51,425 bases of DNA from positions 145,323 to 196,747 of the forward strand of contig NZ_QGTJ01000008.1 of assembly GCF_003182095.1 (NCBI RefSeq), read 5' to 3'. Source of the DNA: Plasticicumulans acidivorans. GTDB taxonomy: Bacteria > Pseudomonadota > Gammaproteobacteria > Competibacterales > Competibacteraceae. The position numbers and the translations under genes are program-made. The notes below the pieces were generated by a model. It did not search any database and was not told the origin of the DNA. It worked only from the letters and a program-made list of their open reading frames with translations. Of this stretch, positions 7,782 to 16,277 are shown piece after piece. Position 1 is the first letter of the stretch, and each line of letters begins with the position of its first letter.

Positions 7782-9926
7782 TCAGGCGGCGGCGCGCTCG
7801 CCGGCGCCGCTGCTCTGAGCCAGCAGGCCGGGGATGTCGAGGATCAGCGCGACCGCGCCGCTGCCGAGGATGGTCGCGCCGCTGAAACAGCTCGCCGCGG
7901 CAAACAGCCGGCCGAGCGGCTTGATCACGGTCTGGAATTCGCCGATCAGGCGGTCGACGACCAGCCCGGCCTGCTGCCCGGCGTGGTTGACGACGACCAG
8001 GTTCTCGCGGCGCTCGCGCGCGCCGTCGGCAGCGAAATGCTCATGCAGGTGCAGCAGCGGCAGCACGCGGCCGCGCAGGTTGATGTAGCCGTTGCGCCGC
8101 GCCTCGCTGGCCTGGCTGCCGCCGAGTTCGACGCACTCGACCATCTGGTCGAGCGGAATGACGTAGGTGCCGTCACCGACGCCGACCAGAAAGCCGTCGA
8201 TGATCGCCAGCGTCAGCGGCAGGCGGATCGAGCAGCAGGTGCCGGCACCGGCCTGCGAGCTCATCTCCACGGTGCCGCGCAGCGCTTCGATCGCACGCTT
8301 GACCACGTCCATGCCGACGCCGCGCCCGGAGAGGTTGGTCACCGCGTTGGCCGTGGAAAAACCCGGTTCGAAGATCAGCTGGAAGATGTCCTGCTCGCTC
8401 GGTGTCTGGTCGGCGCGCAGCAGCCCGCGCTCGCGTGCCTTGGCGGCGATGCGTTCGGCGTCGAGGCCGTTGCCGTCGTCCTGCACCTCGATGACGATGC
8501 TGCCGGAGTCGTGGCGGGCATTGAGCATGACCGTGCCGCGCGCCGGTTTGCCGCGCGCCAGACGGGCCTCGACCGGCTCGATGCCGTGGTCGATGGCGTT
8601 GCGCACCAGGTGGGTGAGCGGGTCGGCGAGGCGCTCGACGATGGACTTGTCGAGTTCGGTGTCCTCGCCGTTGAGCACCAGCTCGATGTCTTTGCCGAGT
8701 TCGCGGCTGAGGTCGTGGACCACGCGGCGGAAGCGGCTGAAGGTCTCGCCGATCGGCACCGTGCGCAGATTCAGCGCGCTGTCACGGATCAGCTCGACCA
8801 GCGCGCCGAGTGCCTGCGTCGACTCGATCAGCTCGGCATCGCGGCTGTGCGTGGCGCGCAGCGAGGTCGCGGCGCTGGCGATGACCAGCTCGCCGACCAG
8901 GTCGATCAGCTCGTCGAGCTTGTCGGCGCCGATGCGGATCTGGCGGTGCTCGCTGCCGCGCGCACGGCTCTGCTGCTCCAGCGCGGCGTTGACCGCGGCC
9001 GGCGATACGCCCTGCTCGGCGACCAGGATGTGGCCGAGCGGCTGGTGGCCGGGTACCTCGGTGGTGTCGAGCTGGCGCTGGCGGGTGAGGCCGGCGTCGA
9101 GCTCGGCCGGGCTGAGCACGCCGGCGGCGAGCAGGATCGCGCCGAGGCGGTCGTCGGCCTCCGGCAGCTCGCGGATCAGCGACAGGTAGGCGTCGCTGCC
9201 GCAGTCCGGCGCCAGCACGCGCACCAGGCTGTCCTCACGGACGAATTCGAAGGCATCGGCGATCGCCGTCGCGTCGGCGTTCGAGCGCAGCGTCACCTCG
9301 TAGCCGAGGTAGCAGCGCTCGGCGTCGAGTTCGGCGAGCGGCGGCACGGCGTCGGTCAGCGTGGCGACGTGCTCGATCGTGCCCAGCGTGCCGAGGTAGC
9401 GCAGCATCGCCAGCGGGTCCATGCCGTTGCGCAGCACCTCGCTGCCGAAGCGCACCGAAACATGCCAGTGACCGTCGGTGGTAGTGGCGATGGCCCGCGG
9501 CTCGATCTGCTGTGCCGCCGCCTGTACCACGGCCGGCGTCGCCAGCCGGCTCTGCAGCTGGGTGCCCAGCGCCGCGGAGCGTTCGAGCAGCGCGGCCGGC
9601 GGCGCGCCGGCGGCGCAGGCGTCGATCAGCTCGGCGATGTGGTCGCGGCAGCTCAGCAGCAGCGTGCGCAGCGCTTCGTCGATCGTGCAGTCGCCAGCGC
9701 GCACCCGGTCGAGCACGCTTTCGACGATATGGGTGAAGGCGACCACGGCGTCGAGCCCGAACAGGCCGGCAGAGCCCTTGATGGTGTGCGCGGCGCGGAA
9801 GATGGCGTTGATGCGCTCGGCGTCGGCGGCGGCATCGCCGCTCAGGCCGAGCAGGCCGTCTTCGAGATCGGTCAGCAGCTCGCGGCTCTCGCCGAGGAAG
9901 GTCTGCAGCGCCATGTCGAGGTTCAT
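7782..9926 (-). CDS. cheA: CheA chemotaxis histidine kinase with an MshEN-like insert
   Basis: A 714-residue kinase. The Hpt domain (1-110) has the phosphorylated His47 in [14 protein letters not shown]2-like region lies at about 150-240. Residues 260-283 and 296-319 form two LG-x2-(L/I)-type repeats described under findings. The dimerisation helix follows ([15 protein letters not shown], from 336), then the ATPase domain ([44 protein letters not shown]) and a C-terminal CheW-like domain ([17 protein letters not shown]). Phosphate passes to CheY and CheB. The ATG at 9926 is chosen because AGGAG lies eight bases upstream; in-frame starts at 9932 and 9935 are too close to that site. It directly follows the STAS gene. 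Confidence 0.94.
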   Translation of the reverse strand: MNLDMALQTFLGESRELLTDLEDGLLGLSGDAAADAERINAIFRAAHTIKGSAGLFGLDAVVAFTHIVESVLDRVRAGDCTIDEALRTLLLSCRDHIAELIDACAAGAPPAALLERSAALGTQLQSRLATPAVVQAAAQQIEPRAIATTTDGHWHVSVRFGSEVLRNGMDPLAMLRYLGTLGTIEHVATLTDAVPPLAELDAERCYLGYEVTLRSNADATAIADAFEFVREDSLVRVLAPDCGSDAYLSLIRELPEADDRLGAILLAAGVLSPAELDAGLTRQRQLDTTEVPGHQPLGHILVAEQGVSPAAVNAALEQQSRARGSEHRQIRIGADKLDELIDLVGELVIASAATSLRATHSRDAELIESTQALGALVELIRDSALNLRTVPIGETFSRFRRVVHDLSRELGKDIELVLNGEDTELDKSIVERLADPLTHLVRNAIDHGIEPVEARLARGKPARGTVMLNARHDSGSIVIEVQDDGNGLDAERIAAKARERGLLRADQTPSEQDIFQLIFEPGFSTANAVTNLSGRGVGMDVVKRAIEALRGTVEMSSQAGAGTCCSIRLPLTLAIIDGFLVGVGDGTYVIPLDQMVECVELGGSQASEARRNGYINLRGRVLPLLHLHEHFAADGARERRENLVVVNHAGQQAGLVVDRLIGEFQTVIKPLGRLFAAASCFSGATILGSGAVALILDIPGLLAQSSGAGERAAA

Positions 9927-9931
9927 CGGCA

Positions 9932-10237
9932 TCACTCCTGGCAGGGGATGGCGAACTGAGCGCCCAGGCCGAGTTCACACAGCGCCGCGGCGACGGCATC
10001 GCTCGGCGCTGCGAGGTGCAGGCCGGCGCCGCAGACGCGGGCGCTGCGCTCGAAGGCGAGCAGCAGCTGCACGCCGCTGCTGTCGATCTCGTCGACGGCG
10101 CTCAGGTCGAGCGCGAGCGAGCCGCTCGCCGGCACGTGGGCGAGCAGCGCCTCGCGCAGCTCGGCGGCGTGGTAGATGGTCATCTCGCCGGCGATCTGCA
10201 GGCGGTGGCCATCACTGCTGGGGTTGATCTGCAGCAT
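9932..10237 (-). CDS. STAS-domain protein (anti-sigma factor antagonist type)
   Basis: A 101-residue single STAS domain. The core LALDLSAVDEIDSSGVQLLL contains the DSSG turn whose serine is the usual phosphorylation site, followed by AFERSARVCGAGLHL. STAS proteins act as small switch partners of serine kinases or as scaffolds. Small STAS genes occur in several chemotaxis clusters beside cheY and cheA. The start is the ATG at 10237; 11 bp separate it from the cheY stop, and cheA follows at once. The partner is unknown. The Ser/Thr kinase gene at 12080 just outside the operon is a possibility, but that is only a guess. Confidence 0.85.
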   Translation of the reverse strand: MLQINPSSDGHRLQIAGEMTIYHAAELREALLAHVPASGSLALDLSAVDEIDSSGVQLLLAFERSARVCGAGLHLAAPSDAVAAALCELGLGAQFAIPCQE

Positions 10238-10248
10238 CACGGCACCCC

Positions 10249-10617
10249 TTACGGCAGCGCCAGCTTGGCGACCGCGGCGAGCAGCTGTGGCGGCTGGAAC
10301 GGCTTGACCACCCAGGCGCGAGCGCCGACCGCCTGGCCCTGCGCTTTCTTGTCGTCGCCGGCTTCGGTGGTGAGCATGACGATCGGCGTGAACTTGTACT
10401 GCGGGTTGTCCTTGACCGCGCGCACGAAGCCCAGGCCGTCGAGGCGCGGCATGTTCACGTCGCAGATCATCAGGTGGAACTTGCGTCCGTCGAGCTTGCC
10501 GAGGGCATCCTCGCCGTCGCAGGCCTCGACGGTGTCGTAGCCGGCGTTGTTCAGCGTCATCGCCACGACCTGACGCATGGAGGCCGAGTCGTCGATGATC
10601 AAGATGGATTTCGCCAT
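10249..10617 (-). CDS. cheY: CheY-like single-domain response regulator
   Basis: A 122-residue receiver domain with no output domain. Visible sites are the acidic pair in ILIIDDSASMRQVV, the phosphoacceptor Asp53 in HLMICDVNMPRLDG, the threonine in VMLTTEAG and the lysine in WVVKPFQPP. It is the expected phosphorylation target of the CheA encoded two genes on. GGAG lies ten bases before the ATG at 10617. It sits 17 bp after a protein with a CheZ-like motif, which may be its phosphatase. Confidence 0.93.
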   Translation of the reverse strand: MAKSILIIDDSASMRQVVAMTLNNAGYDTVEACDGEDALGKLDGRKFHLMICDVNMPRLDGLGFVRAVKDNPQYKFTPIVMLTTEAGDDKKAQGQAVGARAWVVKPFQPPQLLAAVAKLALP

Positions 10618-10634
10618 GTGGGGTGCACTCCTTT

Positions 10635-11561
10635 TCAAAAGAAGGTGATTTCGCCGTCGGCGGCGGCCGGCGTCTGGGCATCGTCGCGGTCGTGGGTGAT
10701 GCGTTGTTCGGCGGTGGTGTAGGTGGCTTCGCGGGCGTCGAACCAGCGCGTCAGCGCCAGCTCATCGAGCGCCTCGGCACCGAGCAGCGTCTGCAGCTGC
10801 TCCATGCTCTCGCTGAGGTGGGCGAGGATCTGGCTGGTGCGATCCTGGAACTGCAGCGCGACCAGCACTTCGGCGACCTCGGTGCGCACCCGGGTGCTGA
10901 TGTCGCGCAGGTTGCCCGTCGCGCCGGCGAGGGCCTCGGTGGCGGCGCGGAACTCGCTGAGCAGCGTGTGGGTGATCTGATCGGCGCCGTTGAGCACCTC
11001 GCGGTCGCGCGCCAGCCGCTGGTCGGCCTGGCGGGCGGCGGTGTCGAGTGTCTGCGCCACGGTCTGCATCTCGTCACCGAGGCGCTGGCCGGCGCTGTTG
11101 GCGCGCAGCGCCAGCGCGCGCACTTCGCGGGCGACGACTTCGAAGCCGCGGCCGTAGTCGGCGGCATGCACGGCCTCGATGGTGGCATTCAGCGACAGCA
11201 GCTTGGTCTGTCCGGCGACGGTGATGACTTCCTGCGCGGTGCGCCGCATCGCCTCGGTACGCCCGCGCAGTTCGAGCACCTCGGCGAAGGTCGCGTCGCG
11301 TTCGTGCTGCGCCTGATGCAGGCCGGCGAGCAGCTCGTGCAGCTGCGCGTCGCTGTGACCGAGCAGCTCGCTGAGCTGGCTGCGCTGCTCGTGGCTGCGG
11401 CGCACCAGCTCCTCGACGGCGAGATCGATGGTTTCACTCAGGCGGGTGAAGCGCGTGATCAGCGCCTGGGCCGCCTGTTCGGTCTGCGCGCGCACGCTCT
11501 CGATGTGCCGGATCCAGATCGGCAGTACGCGCAGGCACATCCGCTGCAACGGCGTGGTCAA
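10635..11561 (-). CDS. Soluble MCP-like protein with a CheZ-like DxxxQ motif
   Basis: A 308-residue, predicted cytoplasmic coiled-coil protein with no clear membrane segment. Residues about 110-155 resemble the receptor hairpin tip (AGQTKLLSLNATIEAVHAA and GRGFEVVAREVRALALRA), but the near-invariant QTN is QTK and ALNAA is SLNAT. Residues 237-244 read QFQDRTSQ, giving Asp240 and Gln244 in the DxxxQ spacing used by CheZ to dephosphorylate CheY. The C-terminus is acidic and aromatic (DGEITFF), loosely like the CheY-binding tail of CheZ. It is the first gene of the operon, directly before cheY. It starts at TTG with GAGGAG eight bases upstream. It could instead be only a soluble signalling protein. 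Confidence 0.82.
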   Translation of the reverse strand: MTTPLQRMCLRVLPIWIRHIESVRAQTEQAAQALITRFTRLSETIDLAVEELVRRSHEQRSQLSELLGHSDAQLHELLAGLHQAQHERDATFAEVLELRGRTEAMRRTAQEVITVAGQTKLLSLNATIEAVHAADYGRGFEVVAREVRALALRANSAGQRLGDEMQTVAQTLDTAARQADQRLARDREVLNGADQITHTLLSEFRAATEALAGATGNLRDISTRVRTEVAEVLVALQFQDRTSQILAHLSESMEQLQTLLGAEALDELALTRWFDAREATYTTAEQRITHDRDDAQTPAAADGEITFF

Positions 11562-11680
11562 GGTGGTGGCTCCTCAGGTCGATGGCGTCGGCGCAGCGGT
11601 GGCCGCGCGGCGCGAATGCAGGCGACTATAGGGAGCCGTCATTCAACGCGTTGTGACGAGCTGTTAGCTTTTTACGGCTG

Positions 11681-11686
11681 TATAAT
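11681..11686 (+). promoter_or_regulatory. -10 element candidate upstream of soxZ
   Basis: TATAAT lies 36 bp before the soxZ start inside an AT-rich patch (about 11661-11700) that contrasts with the GC-rich surroundings. A clear -35 hexamer at 16-18 bp is not seen. The 160-bp gap 11562-11721 separates the divergent che operon from soxZ, so it should hold promoters for both. No convincing promoter for the che direction was found. Confidence 0.35.
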
Positions 11687-11721
11687 TTTCTGACAGTCTG
11701 GCTACTCCAGAGGTTAGGTCT

Positions 11722-12057
11722 GTGGCGGAAAACCCCATGAACGACATCCGCATCGAGGCTCGGCGGCGTGCCGGTCTCACCGAACTGCGGCTGCTGATCC
11801 GCCACCCGATGGAAACCGGGCAGGGCCGTGATCCGCTGAGCGGTGCGCTGATCCCGGCGCACTACATCGTGCGCCTGGAGGTCGACTGCGCCGGCCGCGC
11901 GCTGCTGCGCGCCGACACCGGCACCGGCGTGGCGCGTAACCCCTACCTGGCGCTGCGTTTCAAAGGCGGCGAGGCCGGCGACACCCTGGCCGTGCGCTGG
12001 CTCGATAATCTCGGCGGCGAAGGGGCGGCGCAGGCGACGATCGTCGCCGCGGACTGA
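11722..12057 (+). CDS. soxZ: SoxZ-like thiosulfate carrier subunit
   Basis: A 111-residue protein with the SoxZ pattern: ELRLLIRHPMETGQGRD, then HYIVRLEVDCAGRALLRAD and the conserved VARNPYLALRFKG, ending in a TLAVRWLDNLGGEG strand. Length is normal for the family. SoxZ pairs with SoxY to present the sulfur-carrying arm to Sox enzymes in the periplasm. The GTG at 11722 is chosen because AGAGG lies nine bases upstream; an ATG five codons on is possible. Its partner soxY is at 3284-3733, about 8 kb away across the che operon. It is followed after 22 bp by a Ser/Thr kinase gene. No soxA, soxX or soxB is in the window. Confidence 0.85.
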   Translation: MAENPMNDIRIEARRRAGLTELRLLIRHPMETGQGRDPLSGALIPAHYIVRLEVDCAGRALLRADTGTGVARNPYLALRFKGGEAGDTLAVRWLDNLGGEGAAQATIVAAD

Positions 12058-12079
12058 TGACGGGCGGGGAGGGCGGTGC

Positions 12080-14215
12080 ATGGGCGGCAATGACGCTGTG
12101 ATCGACGGCGACGAGGCGCTGGCCGCGACGCGGGTGCTGCCGGTCGCCGACAGCATCGAGCTGACCGTCTTGCGCACCCTGACGCAGGCACCGGGCGCCC
12201 TGCCGCCGGCGCCGCCGGCGCGTGACGCCGACATGCCCGGCTCGCATTACGAGCTGCTCGGCCCGGTCGGCGCCGGCGCGATGGGCGAGGTGCAGGCGGC
12301 ACGCGACCGCGAGCTGCTGCGCACGGTGGCCTACAAGCGTCTGCACGGCGCCGTCGAGACCGCGCCCGGCGTGGCGCAGCGTTTTCTGATCGAGGCACAG
12401 CTGACCGCCCAGCTCGATCACCCGAACGTGGTGCCGGTGTATGCGCTGGAGCGCGATGCCGACGGCCACATCGCCTACGCGATGAAGCTGGTGCGCGGGC
12501 GCACGCTCGCCGAGCTGATCGCCGCCGCGCGCGAAACCCTGGCGCGCAGCGAGCCGCTGCCGGCGGAGCTGGCGCGCGAAACGCTGATCGACCATTTCCT
12601 CAAGGTCTGCGACGCCATCGCCTACGCCCACGCCAAGGGCGTGGTCCATCGCGACCTCAAGCCCTCGAACATCATGATCGGCACCTTCCACGAGGTGTAC
12701 GTGATGGACTGGGGCATCGCCCTGGTGCACAGCGCACCGTCACTTGCCACCGAGGCGCCGGAGCAGGCACCGCCGCAGCTCGCCGAGGCCGATCCGGCCG
12801 GGCGCACGCGCTGCGGCGACATCATCGGCACGCCGGCCTACATGGCACCGGAGCAGGCGTGCGGCGATGCCGTCGATGCCCGCGCCGACCAGTACGCGCT
12901 CGGCCTGATCCTGCAGGAGCTGCTGACGCTGCGCCGCGCGGCGATCGGGCACAGTGCCGAGGAGGTGCTCAACGCCCGCCTGCGCGGCGAGCGCGCACCG
13001 GCGCAGGCGCCGCACGGCCTGCCGGCGGTGGCGCCGGAACTGGCGGCGGTCATCGCCCGCGCCAGCGCGCTCGAACCGGCGGCGCGCTATGCCGACGTCA
13101 CCGCGCTGGCCGGCGACGTGCGCGCCTGGCTGCGCGGCGAGGCGGTCAGCGCGCTGCGCGATTCGCTGCTGCGGCGCACGCTGCGCTGGGTCGGCCGCCA
13201 CCGTCAGGCGACGCTGGTGACACTGCTGCTGGCACTGCTGCTCGGCAGCCTCAGCAGTGCCGGCCTGCTGTGGCGGCATCTGGCGATGCTCGAACGCATG
13301 CAGCGGCGCGAGCTGCTGATGGCGCGCGTGCTCGCCAGCGGCGCGGCGCAGGCCGAGCGCATCGGTGACGGCTTCCAGCAGTTCGACCGTCTGCTCGAAG
13401 GGCTGAGCAGTGCCGCCAGCGTGGCACTGGCCAGCAACGCCGCCGTGCCGCCGGCCGATCCGGCGCAACCGCTGCCGGCGGCGGTGAAAGCGCCGCAGTA
13501 CGGCGGGCTCGCCGTCGATGCCAGCGCACCGTCGGTGCAGCTGGCGACCGGCAGCACGCCGCAGGCCGCTGCCGAACTCGGCCGCCTGGCACTGCTGACG
13601 CCGCTGCTGCCGCGACTGTATTCGCTGGCCGACGACGCCGATCGGCCGCAGCGCGATGCCGCGGCGATGCGCCATCTGGTCGACGAGGAGGAAACGCCTT
13701 TGCTGTGGGCGGTGGTCGGCCTGGCCAGTGGCGGCGAACTGCGCTACCCCGGCGTCGCCGGCGATCTGCTCGGAGCCGACTACGATGTGCGCACGCAGTC
13801 CTGGTACCAGCTGGTCAGTGCTGCTGAGGGTGCCGAGCATGCCTGCGGGCATCCGTTCCGCAGCCCGATCAACGGTGAGCTGCTGCTGCCGTGCGTGCAG
13901 CGCGTGCTGGCGGCCGACGGCACGCTGCGCGGCGTCGCCGGGCTGGCGTTCAGTCTCGACATTCTCGGCCAGCGCCTGCTGCTGCCGAAGACACCGGCGC
14001 TGGCGGCGCGCCTGATCGATGATTCCGGTCACGTCATCGTCCACGCCGGCAGTGCACCGCTCACCGAGACTTTCGAGGATGCGGCGGTGCTGCAGGCGCT
14101 GGCGCAGACGCGCAGCGGCATCGTCGAGCGGCCCGGGCTGTGGCGGGTGTATGCGCCGGTGCGCGCGCTCGGCTGGGGCTACGTCGTCGACTTCGCCCGT
14201 GACGACGAGTCATGA
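12080..14215 (+). CDS. Transmembrane Ser/Thr protein kinase with a Cache-like outer domain
   Basis: A 711-residue protein. The N-terminal kinase domain covers about 57-350: glycine loop GAGAMGEV (64-71), Lys86 in VAYKRL, HRDLKPSN (catalytic Asp192), and APE at 256-258. The usual DFG is DWG (Asp210). One membrane helix lies at about 376-397, so the C-terminal 310 residues should be outside the cytoplasm. There the segment around 565-577 (VRTQSWYQ), followed by a repeated sheet pattern, resembles a dCache ligand domain. GGGGAGGG precedes the ATG. The gene follows soxZ by 22 bp and overlaps the phosphoesterase gene by 4 bp. Ligand and targets are unknown. Confidence 0.88.
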   Translation: MGGNDAVIDGDEALAATRVLPVADSIELTVLRTLTQAPGALPPAPPARDADMPGSHYELLGPVGAGAMGEVQAARDRELLRTVAYKRLHGAVETAPGVAQRFLIEAQLTAQLDHPNVVPVYALERDADGHIAYAMKLVRGRTLAELIAAARETLARSEPLPAELARETLIDHFLKVCDAIAYAHAKGVVHRDLKPSNIMIGTFHEVYVMDWGIALVHSAPSLATEAPEQAPPQLAEADPAGRTRCGDIIGTPAYMAPEQACGDAVDARADQYALGLILQELLTLRRAAIGHSAEEVLNARLRGERAPAQAPHGLPAVAPELAAVIARASALEPAARYADVTALAGDVRAWLRGEAVSALRDSLLRRTLRWVGRHRQATLVTLLLALLLGSLSSAGLLWRHLAMLERMQRRELLMARVLASGAAQAERIGDGFQQFDRLLEGLSSAASVALASNAAVPPADPAQPLPAAVKAPQYGGLAVDASAPSVQLATGSTPQAAAELGRLALLTPLLPRLYSLADDADRPQRDAAAMRHLVDEEETPLLWAVVGLASGGELRYPGVAGDLLGADYDVRTQSWYQLVSAAEGAEHACGHPFRSPINGELLLPCVQRVLAADGTLRGVAGLAFSLDILGQRLLLPKTPALAARLIDDSGHVIVHAGSAPLTETFEDAAVLQALAQTRSGIVERPGLWRVYAPVRALGWGYVVDFARDDES

Positions 14216-14679
14216 GCGGGCGCATCGGTGTGATCTCCGACACCCACGGCCTGCTGCGGCCGCAGGCGCTGGCGGCGCTCGACGGCTGCGCGCTGATCCT
14301 GCATGCCGGTGACATCGGCGATCCGCAGATCCTCGAAGCGCTGCGCCGGCTGGCCCCGCTGCACGCGGTGCGCGGCAACAACGATCACGGCCACTGGGCC
14401 GAGGCGCTGCCGCTGGCGCTGACCGTCGAGCACGCCGGCCTGCGCATCCACCTGCTGCACAACGTGCGTGAACTGGCGCTCGATCCGCTCGCCACCGGCA
14501 TCGACGTCGTCGTCTACGGCCATTCGCACAAGCCGCGCTGCGAGCACCACGGCGGCGTGCTGTGGTTCAACCCCGGCAGCGCCGGGCCGCGGCGCTTTTC
14601 GCTGCCGATCGCCTGCGGCTGGCTGTGGGCCGAGGGTGCGGCGGCGCAGGGCGAGTGGCAGCCGCTGGCACTCGACTGA
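14212..14679 (+). CDS. YfcE/MJ0936-type metallophosphoesterase
   Basis: A 155-residue calcineurin-like phosphodiesterase of the small YfcE type. The metal-binding motifs are all present: GVISDTHG (residues 6-13), LILHAGDIGDP, VRGNNDHG and VVVYGHSHKP, followed by FNPGSAGPRR. The family hydrolyses phosphodiesters and is usually cytoplasmic. Its ATG overlaps the kinase stop (ATGA), so the two are probably translated together. This raises the possibility of a kinase and phosphatase-like pair, but substrate specificity cannot be read from sequence. Confidence 0.88.
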   Translation: MSGRIGVISDTHGLLRPQALAALDGCALILHAGDIGDPQILEALRRLAPLHAVRGNNDHGHWAEALPLALTVEHAGLRIHLLHNVRELALDPLATGIDVVVYGHSHKPRCEHHGGVLWFNPGSAGPRRFSLPIACGWLWAEGAAAQGEWQPLALD

Positions 14680-14816
14680 GCGCCTGTTTCTCCGTGCGCC
14701 CGGCGGGCGGGCTTTGCAAGCCGTGCGTGCGGTTTGGCGGCCATGCGCGGATGATCGCGAACCCCGTGGCCGTGGACGCAGTCTCGTCGGCCATGTCAGC
14801 TTTGTCGTTTGCCGAA

Positions 14817-16268
14817 ATGTCCGTTACGTCTTCATCTCTGGCCGGCGCTGCGCCGCTGCCCCCGACCGCCCGAATCCCGATGCCCCGTCCTCTGCTGCTC
14901 GCGCTGATCGTCGCCTGTGCGCTGTTCATGGAAAGTCTCGATGCGACGGTGATTTCCACCTCGCTGCCGGTGATCGCCGCCGCGCTCGGCGAATCGCCGA
15001 TCGCGCTCAAGCTGGCGCTCACCGCCTATCTGGTCAGCCTCGCCGTGTTCATCCCGGTCAGTGGCTGGTTCGCCGACCGCTACGGCGCACGGCGGGTGTT
15101 CCGCGCCGCGATCGTGGTGTTCACGCTCGGCTCGGTGGCCTGCGGCTTCGCCAGCTCGCTCGGCGGCTTCGTCGTCGCCCGCTTTCTGCAGGGCATGGGC
15201 GGGGCGATGATGGTGCCGGTCGGCCGCCTGCTGCTGATGAAGTCGGTGGCCAAGGACGAGATGGTCACCGCACTCAGCTACCTGACCATTCCGGCGCTGC
15301 TCGGGCCGGTGTTCGGGCCGCTGCTCGGCGGCTTCATCAGCACCTATTTCGACTGGCGCTGGATCTTCTTCATCAATGTGCCGATCGCGCTGCTCGGCCT
15401 GTACTTCGCCGGGCGCTACATCCCGAATCTGCGCGAGGAGCAGACCTGGCCGCTGGATCTGCGCGGCTTCGTGCTCTCGGGGCTGGGGCTGTCGCTGCTC
15501 ACGCTCGGCCTGGCCACCGCCGGCCAGCATCTGCTGAGCGGCGAGCTGTCCGCCGCCTGTGCCGCCGGTGGCGCGCTGCTGCTCGCGGCCTACGTGCGCC
15601 ATGCCCGCGGCTGCGCGCATCCGCTGCTCGATTTCCGCTTCCTGCAGGTGCCGACCTACCGCGTCAGCGTGCTCGGTGGCTGGCTGTTCCGCCTCGGTGT
15701 CGGTGCCACGCCGTTCCTGCTGCCGCTGCTGCTGCAGCTCGGTCTGGGCATGTCGCCGCTGCAGTCGGGTGCGCTGACCTGCGTCTCGGCGCTGGCGGCG
15801 ATCGGCATGAAGACGCTGAGCGCACGCATCCTGCGCCGCTTCGGTTTCCGCTCGGTGCTGACGGTGAATGCGCTGATCGCTTCGCTGGTGCTCGCCGTCT
15901 GCGGCCTGTTCGACACCGCCACCCCGGTCTGGCTGCTGCTCTGCGTGCTGCTGGCCAGCGGCTTTTTCCGCTCGCTGCAGTTCACCGCGCTCAACGCCAT
16001 CTGCTACGCCGACATCGAGCGCGTCGACATGGGGTCGGCCTCCGGGCTGGCCAATGTCGCCCAGCAGCTGGCGCTGAGCGCCGGCGTCACCGTCGGCGCC
16101 TTCATGCTGGAAGCCTCGGCCGCGATGCACGGCCATGCGAGTGTCACCATCGGCGATTTCGCCTGGGCGTTTCTCGGCGTCTCGCTGCTGTCGGCGGCGG
16201 CGGCCTGGCCGGCGCTGCGGCTGCCGGCGGACGCCGGTGCCGAGGTTTCCGGCCACCGCGCCGCCTGA
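14817..16268 (+). CDS. MFS transporter, DHA2 (EmrB-like) drug exporter family
   Basis: About 483 residues with about 14 membrane helices expected for DHA2 proteins. The first helix carries the family motif FMESLDATVISTSLPVIA. The loop 2-3 motif is SGWFADRYGARRVF, and motif C-like sequence appears in PALLGPVFGPLLGGFIS, followed by DWRWIFFINVP. These proteins export toxic compounds using the proton gradient. The start is uncertain: ATGs at 14793, 14817 and 14880 are in frame and none has a clear ribosome binding site. The ATG at 14880 leaves only four residues before helix 1. It converges with the LysR gene, 9 bp between stops. Confidence 0.85.
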   Translation: MSVTSSSLAGAAPLPPTARIPMPRPLLLALIVACALFMESLDATVISTSLPVIAAALGESPIALKLALTAYLVSLAVFIPVSGWFADRYGARRVFRAAIVVFTLGSVACGFASSLGGFVVARFLQGMGGAMMVPVGRLLLMKSVAKDEMVTALSYLTIPALLGPVFGPLLGGFISTYFDWRWIFFINVPIALLGLYFAGRYIPNLREEQTWPLDLRGFVLSGLGLSLLTLGLATAGQHLLSGELSAACAAGGALLLAAYVRHARGCAHPLLDFRFLQVPTYRVSVLGGWLFRLGVGATPFLLPLLLQLGLGMSPLQSGALTCVSALAAIGMKTLSARILRRFGFRSVLTVNALIASLVLAVCGLFDTATPVWLLLCVLLASGFFRSLQFTALNAICYADIERVDMGSASGLANVAQQLALSAGVTVGAFMLEASAAMHGHASVTIGDFAWAFLGVSLLSAAAAWPALRLPADAGAEVSGHRAA

Positions 16269-16277
16269 GGCGGGCGC

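Noticed and set aside
7740..9959. Very long open frame (739 codons) opposite cheA
   Set aside because: GC-rich coding DNA leaves the antisense frame open. The translation is low-complexity Gln/Ala/Arg/Asp-rich with no family motif, while cheA on the other strand has all expected motifs.
14832..16256. 474-codon open frame opposite the MFS gene
   Set aside because: Antisense shadow with Gln/Arg/Glu-rich low-complexity translation; the + strand has clear MFS motifs.
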